DNA of 64,000 bases from Caryophanales bacterium UBA784 (GTDB lineage: Bacteria; Bacillota_I; Bacilli_A; RFN20; CAG-288): NCBI GenBank assembly GCA_002297045.1, contig DBJE01000013.1, positions 1 to 64,000 on the forward strand, given 5' to 3'. How positions within the stretch are numbered: position 1 is the stretch's first letter; every line of letters starts with the position of its first letter. Both the position numbers and the translations under genes were made by a program. Of the stretch, positions 18,344 through 27,119 are shown in pieces. The notes under the pieces were generated by a model. The model saw only the letters and a list, made by a program, of their open reading frames with translations, did not search any database and was not told the origin of the DNA.

Positions 18344-21300
18344 ATGAAAAAAATAAAATTGATGGTTTTAATATCGATAGCCTCTGTGGGGGTTATCGTA
18401 GCCGGTTCAATTCCTTTAGCCGCTAGAATCAACTATCAAAACTATCTTAACGGAATAAAAGAAGGGAGTGGCACAACAACAAATAGCGGAACAAAAACCA
18501 GCGGCGAGGAAGGGGACAAGGAACTTGTATTAGAAGGAATAACCGCCAAGTTAAAAGATGGCAAGGGTTATTACGATAATGGGAAAGCCATTCCTCAGTT
18601 CGATGATTTCGAAGTCTATGCTCAGTATAAACAGGGTGATGAAGCAGTTGAAGAACGTTTATATGGCGACCAGGTGACCAGGGAAGTTCCTGATGATTTC
18701 GTCAAAAACGGCGGAACAATTAAATTTTCTTATAAGGGAAAGACGTTTGATTTTTCTGTCGCCTTGGCCAAGGTGGCCTTAAGTTCCATAAAGATCCTTG
18801 AGAATCCTTTCCTTATCTATTACAAAGAGGGTGAAAAGCTTGACATCACCGGAATAAAGATCGAAGGTGTCAATAATGATGGTTCATCCTGCTCTGTGGA
18901 TGCCTCTACTATCACTGCCTCTACCGAGGCACTAAAAGCCGGAACAACGGAAGGTGTGGTCTTCCTTAAAAACAATCCAAATGTCAAAGGAAGCTTCCCT
19001 ATAACCGTTGTCGAAGAAAAAGATTATAACGAAGGAGAAGTTCTTTCCTACTCTGCCATCGATGGAAGCTTTACTGTAGAGGATGGAGAGAAGCTTTCCG
19101 ATGCGGATTTATCCTCTTTGGAAGTCACTGCCCAATATTCCTGCGGGAACAAGAGACGTATAGGCAATGATAAGATCACGATTGAAGACGCAGATAAAAC
19201 GATTACCTTTGGTTCGGATACCACTGTTAAGGTTAAAATCCAAAACGGCACTTCTTCTGAAACGATCCTTACTAAGATAAAGACAGAGAAGGCATTAAAT
19301 GCGGATTGTTCCCCTTCCAGGGAAGGCTTTGAGAAGAAGAACACTGACGTCTATGAAATAGGCGCAGATGGCTCTTTCCCGGGGACGGCAACCAACGAAG
19401 CGGTTCTTTCCTCCAAGGATGGAGAAACCAGAAAACTTACCTTCACCTTCAAATCAGCAACCTTCACTACCGCTGACGCCAGTATTGATTTAGCTCTTTC
19501 CTGTGAAAAGGAAAATGATGCCTATGTTTCAAATGCTTCGATATTAAACCAGGTTGTTTCGTTTAAAGTCAACGGAGCCAGCAAGAACCTTTCCAATGAT
19601 GTCGCCACAAAAAAGGTAGAGAACTCGGATGAAAATAAGGCAAATAACGCCTTCCAGAAATTATCTCTGCGCAACATTAATGTTGTCGAAGGAGAAAATA
19701 CAATCGAGCTTACCCTTCGTGGGGACTATAAAGGAAATATCTCACTCAGAGAAATCCATTTAACGAGTCTTGGAGAGGAACCGAAATATTCTTTCCCTTC
19801 CTATCTCGAAAACCATGAACTAGCCAAGAAAGATAAAATGGCTGACGCTACCTTCTATTCCATCAAGAACAGTAGCTTCTATAAAGACTCTACCGGTGAA
19901 TTGAAAATCCCTTATTCTTCTTTCATTGACAATGGCTTCCTTTATTCCTTCATTGGTGCTTATGAAGGAAAAAAGGCGGCTCTGGTTAAATTCGACTTCA
20001 GCACAATGAACGAAGTCAGAAGTAACCTTATTATCCCCGAACATGATGCAATATGGGATAATCTTGGAAGCATCGTTGATTTAGGAGATGATAAATTAGG
20101 CCTTGTTAAAGCGAATACAAGCGGTTCGGCAGCACACGAGCTAACGGTTTATAGCAAGGATACTTTGGAAGAAGTCGGAAAGATAACGCTAAAGTTTTCC
20201 TGGGATGTATCCGTCAAAGGCCTTGCGTATAATAAGACGCTGAAAAAATTTGCCGTCTATACCGGAGACCGAACATGGCTTCTGGATGGAGACGGGAATA
20301 GGCTGAGTGCAGACTTCATTGGCAACTTTGAAAGCTGGGGAACTTTGGAGGATAGTGAACGGGTCAATGATCTTGCTGGCAACGACGACTATATTATTGT
20401 CACTACCCAGCAAAATGATACCTATAATTTCAGAACCCTTGTCTTTGATTGGGAAGGCAACGAAGTCTACCACACCCCTGCAGACCAGAAATACTGCTTC
20501 GATTATGAAAAGATGCCAGGAGCATACTGGGACTATTGGAAATTCGGAACAAGTTGGGAGAGCCGGGCGTATCAATTGATAAGGGACGGTGATGATGTTT
20601 ATCTGATGTGTTCTAAGATTGCGAATGATGGTTTCTTCATCTCCACTCCGATGTTTTCCTCTAATTTTGCCAAGCACTTCGATTCTACCACTCTAGGAGG
20701 ATATATCGGAAAAGCCGCCAACAAGGAAAAAGAGCCAAAGTTCACGAGCAAGCTTTTGAATACGGAAGGGAAAAAGATCACCATTTCCTATAATGGAGAA
20801 GACAAGGAGAGCATCATCGATTCGGCTGTCACCCTGGATGGAAAGGTCTATGCCACGATCGCCGTCAACGGCGGCTCTCAGGCGGCAATCCTTGCACAGC
20901 TTAATGTCACAGACACGGGTGTCACGATTGAAAAGCAATCGGATGTCTTCAATTTAACCGCAAATCAGGACGATGCAGAATGGATCAAAGCCACGACTAT
21001 CTTCGCCAAAGACGGGAAATTAGGTGTGTTCAACAAGAGAACATCGACGATTACGTTCTACGATCCAGCCACTTTGGAAAAGACTTCTGATGCGGAGTTG
21101 ACAGTCACCGGAACGGACGACAAGGCAATCTATGGAACCTATAGTGATGTTCATAAAGAGTATGTTTTCTTCGATAACAATAAATTCTATTTTGCCGACG
21201 GGAATGGAAACCTGACTGGAAAAAGCTTCCCGAATCAACAGCCGGAAAAAGAGGAAGGAAATACGGAAAACGTCTTGAACAGGCAACTCACTACGGACGG

Positions 21301-21562
21301 AAGCTACATCTACATGCTTTATACTCAGGATGGGTCCTATAACGCCAAAGTCGGAATTTATAGCTGGGAGGGAGACTATGTCGGCTTAGCTACCATTCCG
21401 TTAACAGGAACTGTGGATGGAACAGGCGAATTCAAGAAATTCAATGTGAAAAACATCTTCTTCCTTAACGATAAGATATATCTTGATGTGTTTGCCCATG
21501 ATGGAAAAGGGAACTTCACTTACGAGGCGACTATCGATCAATCCATTTTCACAAATCCCTAA
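18344..21562 (+). CDS. large exported protein, Ig-like repeats plus propeller
   Basis: 1072 residues with a signal sequence or anchor at 5-28. Residues about 55-320 hold three Ig-like units of the Big_3 kind (phrases such as GTIKFSYKGKTFDF and LSSIKILENPFLIYYKEGEKLDITGI). Residues about 340-480 form a CBM-like sandwich (ENTIELTLRGDYKGNISLREIHL). From about 490 to the end, repeated beta-blade phrases (GDDVYLMCSKI, GSYIYMLYTQDGS, NDKIYLDVFAHDG) suggest a beta-propeller. No catalytic motif is seen. It closes the operon 32 bases after the second GH3. A role in substrate capture or sensing is inferred only. Confidence 0.65.
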   Translation: MKKIKLMVLISIASVGVIVAGSIPLAARINYQNYLNGIKEGSGTTTNSGTKTSGEEGDKELVLEGITAKLKDGKGYYDNGKAIPQFDDFEVYAQYKQGDEAVEERLYGDQVTREVPDDFVKNGGTIKFSYKGKTFDFSVALAKVALSSIKILENPFLIYYKEGEKLDITGIKIEGVNNDGSSCSVDASTITASTEALKAGTTEGVVFLKNNPNVKGSFPITVVEEKDYNEGEVLSYSAIDGSFTVEDGEKLSDADLSSLEVTAQYSCGNKRRIGNDKITIEDADKTITFGSDTTVKVKIQNGTSSETILTKIKTEKALNADCSPSREGFEKKNTDVYEIGADGSFPGTATNEAVLSSKDGETRKLTFTFKSATFTTADASIDLALSCEKENDAYVSNASILNQVVSFKVNGASKNLSNDVATKKVENSDENKANNAFQKLSLRNINVVEGENTIELTLRGDYKGNISLREIHLTSLGEEPKYSFPSYLENHELAKKDKMADATFYSIKNSSFYKDSTGELKIPYSSFIDNGFLYSFIGAYEGKKAALVKFDFSTMNEVRSNLIIPEHDAIWDNLGSIVDLGDDKLGLVKANTSGSAAHELTVYSKDTLEEVGKITLKFSWDVSVKGLAYNKTLKKFAVYTGDRTWLLDGDGNRLSADFIGNFESWGTLEDSERVNDLAGNDDYIIVTTQQNDTYNFRTLVFDWEGNEVYHTPADQKYCFDYEKMPGAYWDYWKFGTSWESRAYQLIRDGDDVYLMCSKIANDGFFISTPMFSSNFAKHFDSTTLGGYIGKAANKEKEPKFTSKLLNTEGKKITISYNGEDKESIIDSAVTLDGKVYATIAVNGGSQAAILAQLNVTDTGVTIEKQSDVFNLTANQDDAEWIKATTIFAKDGKLGVFNKRTSTITFYDPATLEKTSDAELTVTGTDDKAIYGTYSDVHKEYVFFDNNKFYFADGNGNLTGKSFPNQQPEKEEGNTENVLNRQLTTDGSYIYMLYTQDGSYNAKVGIYSWEGDYVGLATIPLTGTVDGTGEFKKFNVKNIFFLNDKIYLDVFAHDGKGNFTYEATIDQSIFTNP

Positions 21563-22331
21563 ACGTATTGCTTAGATAGGCGGAAACAGGAACTGCTGGA
21601 AAATCCTGATCCGCTTCAGTAGTTGGCTGGGGTGGATGTTGGAAGTGTATTGAACCTCTCTTATTGGACCAAGAGGCGGGACAATGATGACTGAAGGATC
21701 GCTCCTTCGCTCATCACGTCTGCCTGGTGCAATAGGAGGGGTTTTTGATAAAGCATACGTGGAGGCAGGTGACGGACATGCTTTCCAGGCTGCACAGCAG
21801 ATTCCTAAGAATGGAAAAGGAGAACTGCCTGGACAACGGAAAGACGGAGGACTTATTCTTCAAGAGGAAAAAGGAGATGTTCTAGGAATACGAAAAACAG
21901 TTCCGCAGCTTCGCGGAACTCAAGAAGCAATCGAAGAATGAATGGATTTGTCCGGCAAAAGTAGAAGAGTCCGGCGGCTCAGCGATGTTCCTGTTAGAAA
22001 AAGGACCATTGAACCTGACCATTTATGTTGCAGCAGCCCCATCTAATGTCCAATATTTAAGGTGCAGTACATTTTGCTCATATTCTTGGTTTCACTTGAC
22101 TTCATTTCTTATCACCCACAATATTTTGTATGACTAAAACTCATTTTTAATCCTGGAAGAAGAGTAGAAAAGCGTTATTGAGCGTCATGAAAACACTTTT
22201 CTGTCAAGGATTGAAAAATAGTATACAGAAGTAAAGAAAACCAAATGCAAACTTATTGAACTGGAATTGAAAAAACACTACTATGGTTACACGTCTGAAA
22301 AGACCGAGCTGATATTACGGGGAGAGTGAAA
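21563..22331. other. intergenic region with transposase relic
   Basis: Apart from the IS3-like relic described separately, no gene is supported. The operon before it ends without a clear terminator; only an imperfect AACTGCTGG ... TTCAGTAGTT pairing follows the stop. A CCACAATATTTTGTATG stretch near 22106 resembles an NrdR box, but no second box was found at the usual distance. Confidence 0.4.
21770..22080 (+). pseudogene. IS3-family transposase remnant (3' part of orfB)
   Basis: One frame reads NCLDNGKTEDLFFK-M-KKEMF, then a TAG at 21883-21885, then EYEKQFRSFAELKK. This matches the end of IS3-type DDE transposases (family pattern GNCLDNG-x-x-E-x-FFG-x-K-x-EMFYGYE), including the final catalytic Glu region. 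The Tyr codon has become TAG, the frame then breaks up, and no 5' half remains. It is an old, dead fragment. AGG at 21862-21864 again falls where Met or Leu is usual. Confidence 0.55.
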
Positions 22332-24599
22332 ATGATGATTATCAAAAAAGACAAAAGTCTTGTTCCGTACGACTTTGCAAAGATTAAAAATGCGGTGACG
22401 AAGTCCTGTGACCGGGTTAACGTCGTTTTTTCTGATGGGCAGTGGGATAAGCTGCGCTCCATCGTCGAGTCAGAAAGGCTGAAATCCGGACTGGAGAACA
22501 TACCTGTCCTAAAAAGGCACACCTATGTCGAGCTCGCCCTTGACCAGGTTTCGCCTGTTGTCGCGAAAAGCTACCGGGATTACCGGAACTATAAAACCGA
22601 ATTTGTCCGCAGGATGGATGAAGCAATCAAGACGGTGGATCAGCTCAATTTCAGGGCTGACCGTTCTAACGCCAACACCACTTCTGCTCTTGTCTCCACC
22701 CGCCGTACATTGACCTATAATGCTTTTTCCAAACAGATCTATAGGAAGAACTTCCTTTCTGATGAGGAGAGAATCGCCTATGACGAGGGGTATATCTACA
22801 TTCATGATATCTCTTCCCGTCTTCTTACCTATAACTGCTGTCTCTTCGACAGGGGCAAGGTTCTTCAGGGCGGCTTTGAATGGGAGAACATCGGATACAA
22901 CGAACCGAAAGATGTCCGTTCTGCCTGCAATCTGATTTCGGATATCACGAGGAACTGCGCATCTAGGCAATATGGAGGATTTACCGTTCCGGAAATCGAT
23001 TCCGTTCTCGCCCCTTATGCCGAGAAATCCTATCTTGGTTATCTTGACGAGTTTAAGGCACTGACTGAGGAAGTCGGCGGCACCTACGATGAGAAGAAGG
23101 CCGATGAGTTTGCCTGGAGCAAGACGAAACGTGATCTCGAGCAGGGATTCCAGGGTTTTGAGCATACCTTCAACACGGTCGCTTCCTCCCGCGGCGATTA
23201 TCCTTTCACCACTTTTACCGGTGGCTGTGATGAAACACGGTTTGGTACTTTAGTCTGGGAGGTCGCCTTGGAAGTCCGCAGGCATGGTCAAGGACATCCA
23301 GGACATAAGCGACCTGCGATTTTCCCTAAACTTGTCTTCCTCTATACGAAGCAACTTCATGGTGAAGGGAAGAAACTGAACTGGCTTTATAAGATTGGAG
23401 TGGAATGTTCGGGCAAGGCTAGGTATCCGGATTGGCTTAGCCTAGATAGGCCGGATGAAAAGATTGCCGATTCTGCTCTTGCAAACCACGTTGAGCCTTC
23501 CATCGCAAAAGTCTTCCATAAGTATCATAAATTCGGCGTCTCCCGTTGGTATCTTGACGGAAACCGGCGTGTACAGGAAAATCCGCAGTGGGTTGATTCG
23601 ATTGTTTCGCCGATGGGATGCCGGGCTTATCTTAGTCCTTTATATCAGTCCGGAAATCTTACCCCTGTTAATGAGAACGATCGGCCTGTTTTCACCGGAC
23701 GGTTCAATGGGGGCGCCATTTCGCTTAATCTTCCGATGATTCTCCGTAAGGCACAGGTAGAAGGAAAAGACTTCTTCAAGGTCCTTGACTATTATCTGGA
23801 TAGGATCAATCAGCTTCATATTAAGACTTATTATTATCTTTCTAAGCTGAAGGCATCTTTTGACCCTGTCGCCTTCTGTCAAGGCGGATTCGGTTATCTT
23901 AAACCAACGGATAATATTGAGCCACTCGTTAGAAAAGCGACCTTCTCTTTCGGATTTACAGCCCTGAATGAACTTCAGGAACTTTATAATGGTCATTCCC
24001 TTTATCAGGAGAAGGATAATCCTGACTGTTTTGCCTATAAGACGTTAAAGTATATTTCCGACTATGTCGAAGAAAAGAAAACACATTATGGAAAGGATAT
24101 CCCTTATATTGCTGCCATTTATGGCACTCCGGCTGAGTCTCTCTGCGGGACGCAGCTGAACCAGTTCAAGAAGAAATACGGCGTAATCAAGAATGTTTCC
24201 GACCGCGCCTACTTTACCAATTCCTTCCATAGGCATGTCAGCGAAGATATCACTCCGTTTGAAAAACAGGATGCCGAATTCCGTTACTTCCATCTTGCTT
24301 CCGGAGGACATATCCAGTACTGCCGGTTTACTACCGGAAGGAACCTGAAGTATATTTCCCAGGCCATTGAACGTGCCAGGAAACTTGGCTATTACTTTGG
24401 GGTCAACATTGCAAAGAGTTATTGCAACCACTGCGGAACGACGGTGGATGATAATGAGGATGTCTGCCCTGTCTGTCACTCAACCGATATTACGACCATT
24501 AACCGGGTCTGTGGCTATTTAGGCTATTCCAAGGTCGCTGGTTCCACCAAAAGGAACGATGCTAAGAGGGCAGAAATCCGAGATCGTAAGAGCAGGTAA
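22332..24599 (+). CDS. nrdD: anaerobic ribonucleoside-triphosphate reductase
   Basis: Class III reductase making dNTPs from NTPs without oxygen, using a glycyl radical. 755 residues. N-terminal ATP-cone (about 1-85), then the ten-stranded barrel with active-site Cys in SPMGCRAYLSP (about 425) and NCCLFD (about 170). A C-terminal zinc site CNHCG...CPVC (about 700) precedes the radical loop RVCGYLG (about 730) with its Gly. The start is ATG 22332 with GGAG 7 bases upstream; GTG 22326 is too close. Followed after 6 bases by its activase gene. Points to an anaerobic life. Confidence 0.97.
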   Translation: MMIIKKDKSLVPYDFAKIKNAVTKSCDRVNVVFSDGQWDKLRSIVESERLKSGLENIPVLKRHTYVELALDQVSPVVAKSYRDYRNYKTEFVRRMDEAIKTVDQLNFRADRSNANTTSALVSTRRTLTYNAFSKQIYRKNFLSDEERIAYDEGYIYIHDISSRLLTYNCCLFDRGKVLQGGFEWENIGYNEPKDVRSACNLISDITRNCASRQYGGFTVPEIDSVLAPYAEKSYLGYLDEFKALTEEVGGTYDEKKADEFAWSKTKRDLEQGFQGFEHTFNTVASSRGDYPFTTFTGGCDETRFGTLVWEVALEVRRHGQGHPGHKRPAIFPKLVFLYTKQLHGEGKKLNWLYKIGVECSGKARYPDWLSLDRPDEKIADSALANHVEPSIAKVFHKYHKFGVSRWYLDGNRRVQENPQWVDSIVSPMGCRAYLSPLYQSGNLTPVNENDRPVFTGRFNGGAISLNLPMILRKAQVEGKDFFKVLDYYLDRINQLHIKTYYYLSKLKASFDPVAFCQGGFGYLKPTDNIEPLVRKATFSFGFTALNELQELYNGHSLYQEKDNPDCFAYKTLKYISDYVEEKKTHYGKDIPYIAAIYGTPAESLCGTQLNQFKKKYGVIKNVSDRAYFTNSFHRHVSEDITPFEKQDAEFRYFHLASGGHIQYCRFTTGRNLKYISQAIERARKLGYYFGVNIAKSYCNHCGTTVDDNEDVCPVCHSTDITTINRVCGYLGYSKVAGSTKRNDAKRAEIRDRKSR

Positions 24600-24605
24600 C
24601 CGACG

Positions 24606-25139
24606 ATGAATCTTATTAAGATCGACAAGAACAATCAGGTTAATGGAGACGGACTCCGCTGTGTTCTTTGGTGTGCCGGATGCACACACCATTGCCCAGG
24701 GTGTCATAATCCGGAAACCTGGGACCCAAATGCCGGGGCCCCTAGGGGAGAGGATACTTTTTCTGCACTTAAAGAGCAGCTTGACCGAAAAGAAATAGCT
24801 GGCGTCACCTTTACTGGTGGAGAAGCAACTTATCCTGCTTCGCGTGAGTCTGCTACTAAGCTCATGGCCTGGATAAAGACAAACTATCCGGATAAGACAA
24901 TCTGGGTATATACTGGTTTCCTTTATGAGGATATCAAAGATCTTCCCAGGATGAAGTATATTGATGTCCTTGTGGACGGCCCCTATGTTGCTTCTAAAAA
25001 TCCTGGCCCGAACAAACTGAAATGGCGGGGATCCTCTAATCAGCGGGTGATTGATGTCCCATCGACCAGAAGAAAAGGCGAGATTGTCTGGCTTAGCGAC
25101 TTTGATGGCCGTCCTGTCTATAGGAACGATGAAAAGTAA
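24606..25139 (+). CDS. nrdG: anaerobic ribonucleotide reductase activating enzyme
   Basis: Radical SAM protein that installs the glycyl radical on NrdD. 177 residues. It has the CxxxCxxC-type cluster motif in WCAGCTHHCPGCHNPETW (residues about 19-36), a TGGEA SAM-binding motif near 77, and the family-specific DVLVDGPY and RGSSNQRVIDV segments. CGG in KW-R-GSSNQR is at a conserved Arg, showing that CGG is still Arg. It lies 6 bases after nrdD and the pair shares one terminator. Confidence 0.96.
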   Translation: MNLIKIDKNNQVNGDGLRCVLWCAGCTHHCPGCHNPETWDPNAGAPRGEDTFSALKEQLDRKEIAGVTFTGGEATYPASRESATKLMAWIKTNYPDKTIWVYTGFLYEDIKDLPRMKYIDVLVDGPYVASKNPGPNKLKWRGSSNQRVIDVPSTRRKGEIVWLSDFDGRPVYRNDEK

Positions 25140-25144
25140 AAGAA

Positions 25145-25187
25145 GGGATGCCAAAGAACCGGGCTTGGTTCCAAGGCATCCCTTTTT
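25145..25187 (+). terminator. shared terminator of nrdG and the opposing gene
   Basis: Stem GGGATGCC / GGCATCCC encloses a second stem (GAACC / GGTTC) and is followed by TTTTT on the + strand. A-rich sequence on the other side lets it serve the leftward gene as well. Confidence 0.8.
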
Positions 25188-25189
25188 GC

Positions 25190-26203
25190 TTAGAAGACGA
25201 CGTTTGTCGTATCTACCGTGACGCTATCAAGCCTGTCGCTGTCGTTGCTGAACTTGATAATCTTATCGTAGATTACTTCTTCCGCGACAGTGACTTTGAC
25301 ATAGAAACCTGCCGTTCCCTTCTCTGCTGCGGCATTGTAATTGTTGATGAAATTCGCCCTGGCATTTCTTGCACCGAAGTGAGTGTAGGAATATTTTCCT
25401 TTCTCTTTGAATGTCTCTTTATTGAAGGAAGTCGCATTGGAAGAGGAAATACAGCTTTTTAGATATTGCTCATATACAGGTGCAATGGCTGCCCGGATTT
25501 CCGCGGCACTTGAATAGATTCTGCCATCGTATGTTACTGATGTTGCCGAAGTCGGTTCATCGATATCGCCAAGCAAATCGGCAATCGGGGTTCCTTTGTA
25601 GCCGATTTCGATTTTCTCGGTTTCTTTCGTGTCTCCAGTGGATCCGATGGAGTACTTGGCTTTGTTGATTTTGACAATGATCGGTTTTCCGTTAGTGAAT
25701 CTGTCCGCCGTCAACGAAACGCTTGCCTTCTCGATCCGCTTACGGGAGTAGTTGATGAAAATGGCTGCGTTTTTGCTTGTGTCATCTTCCAATGCCCTGT
25801 CGAAACGCCTTTCCCGTCCAAACTCTTTCTTACAGGTGAAAGAGATTGTCTGCGCTGTCGTGTCCCTTTTATAGGTGACATAGTCTTCGACGTTTCTGCT
25901 GTTGTCGATGCTACTCCAGTCATAACTATTGTTTTCACCCTGGACCCAGGCAAGAGTCGTGTAGAACTTAGCACCGACAATCCCGGAAGGCTGCAGAGTG
26001 TAGTGAACGGTTTCTGTGTAGGTTCCATCTGGGTTTTTGGCGAACTTCGGATTGCTTAAGTGGATGGATTCGTTTCCCTTCAGGGTGATTCCATCTGGAA
26101 CGCTTTCCTGTTTTGGCCTTCCTTCGTTCCTTTTTGCTCCGACCAGCCCCATTCCTAAGACGGCTAATGAGCAGAGCACGGCAAACTTCTTTGTTCTTTT
26201 CAT
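25190..26203 (-). CDS. secreted protein of unknown function
   Basis: 337 residues. The start is ATG at 26201-26203 with GGAG 7 bases upstream; a longer frame to 26239 has no ribosome site. The N-terminus is a standard signal peptide (basic start, hydrophobic core, cut near GLVGA). The body is polar, rich in Thr, Ser and Lys, with beta-type alternation. I see no enzyme motif, LPxTG or lipobox. It stands alone between nrdG and a methyltransferase. Confidence 0.7.
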   Translation of the reverse strand: MKRTKKFAVLCSLAVLGMGLVGAKRNEGRPKQESVPDGITLKGNESIHLSNPKFAKNPDGTYTETVHYTLQPSGIVGAKFYTTLAWVQGENNSYDWSSIDNSRNVEDYVTYKRDTTAQTISFTCKKEFGRERRFDRALEDDTSKNAAIFINYSRKRIEKASVSLTADRFTNGKPIIVKINKAKYSIGSTGDTKETEKIEIGYKGTPIADLLGDIDEPTSATSVTYDGRIYSSAAEIRAAIAPVYEQYLKSCISSSNATSFNKETFKEKGKYSYTHFGARNARANFINNYNAAAEKGTAGFYVKVTVAEEVIYDKIIKFSNDSDRLDSVTVDTTNVVF

Positions 26204-26301
26204 CCATATTCTCCTTTTATGGTAGGAGGAGAAGGCCATAGCTTCTCCCCCTCTTGCTTAATATGGGACGATAAAAGGAGAAAAAAACAAAGTTGCGGAA
26301 A

Positions 26302-26883
26302 TTATTTTCTTTTTCCTAAGATAAGGAAGAGGTGCTCTCCTTCCTGTGTTTTCTCTATTACAAAGTCTTTTTCAAAAGGTTTTGCTTCCTCTTTTGCCGG
26401 TTTTAGTTCCCGGCTGAGATCCTGACAGTGCCTATGGTGCCTAGTTAACTCCTGTCTGGACAAGTCATGAAGGATAGCAAAGTATCCGCCTTTTTTTACT
26501 GCCATGGCTAGGGAAGATTCAAACTTCTTAACGTCTAAGAAGTGAGGATAGGCATTAAAGATCAGGACAAAATCATATCCGGATTCCTTTCCTTCCAGAA
26601 AATCCTCGCAGACAAACTCCCTGTTCTTTTTTTCTTTGTACTTTTCTTTTGCTTTCTCAATCCTTTTTGGAGATAAGTCAATCGCTTTTACTTTTGCCTG
26701 CGTGATGTTCTCTAAAAGAGGAGTCCTGACCCCTGTTCCGCAGGCAACGTCAAGGGCTTTCCTGCCTTTCTTTAAGGGGAGAAGAGACAGCAAAGAAGAA
26801 AGCTCCTCTTTTCTTTCCTTACTGTTTCTGTCCCATCCTTCTGCCTTAGCATCGAAGAAGGCAATCCTTTTTTCTTTATCCAT
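26302..26883 (-). CDS. class I SAM-dependent methyltransferase
   Basis: 193 residues. Motif I is LDVACGTGV (about 44-52), motif II the acidic IDLSPK-x-IEKAKEKY loop (about 70), and the post-II FVCEDFLEG and motif FDVLIFNAYPHFLDV (about 95-118) are of the Methyltransf_11/25 type. AGG gives Met in SPK-M-IEKA and GV-M-TPLL, as common in relatives. The target is unknown. It is a single gene with no operon partner. Confidence 0.85.
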   Translation of the reverse strand: MDKEKRIAFFDAKAEGWDRNSKERKEELSSLLSLLPLKKGRKALDVACGTGVRTPLLENITQAKVKAIDLSPKRIEKAKEKYKEKKNREFVCEDFLEGKESGYDFVLIFNAYPHFLDVKKFESSLAMAVKKGGYFAILHDLSRQELTRHHRHCQDLSRELKPAKEEAKPFEKDFVIEKTQEGEHLFLILGKRK

Positions 26884-27119
26884 AGGAATGGTTTTCCTTT
26901 CCGTTTACTTTATTACTATAACGGATTTCATCCAAACCAGAAAAACCTTTGCTGAAAGCAGAGATTATTTTTCTCTCTTTTTTCCACTGATTTCAGCGGA
27001 CTTCATTCCTGTTCCCGCCTTTCCATCTTTCCTTTTTTCTGTGTTATACTTTTTTATAGAAGAACAAAATAAGATATCGTTATTCTTTTTGCCTATTCAT
27101 GATGGAAAGGAGACGGAAA

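Noticed and set aside
22100..22125. NrdR box upstream of nrdD
   Set aside because: One sequence resembles a box but no second copy lies 15-16 bases away, as the repressor needs.
24519..25154. 211-codon frame on the - strand over nrdG
   Set aside because: It is the shadow of nrdG, whose radical SAM motifs are clear on the + strand.
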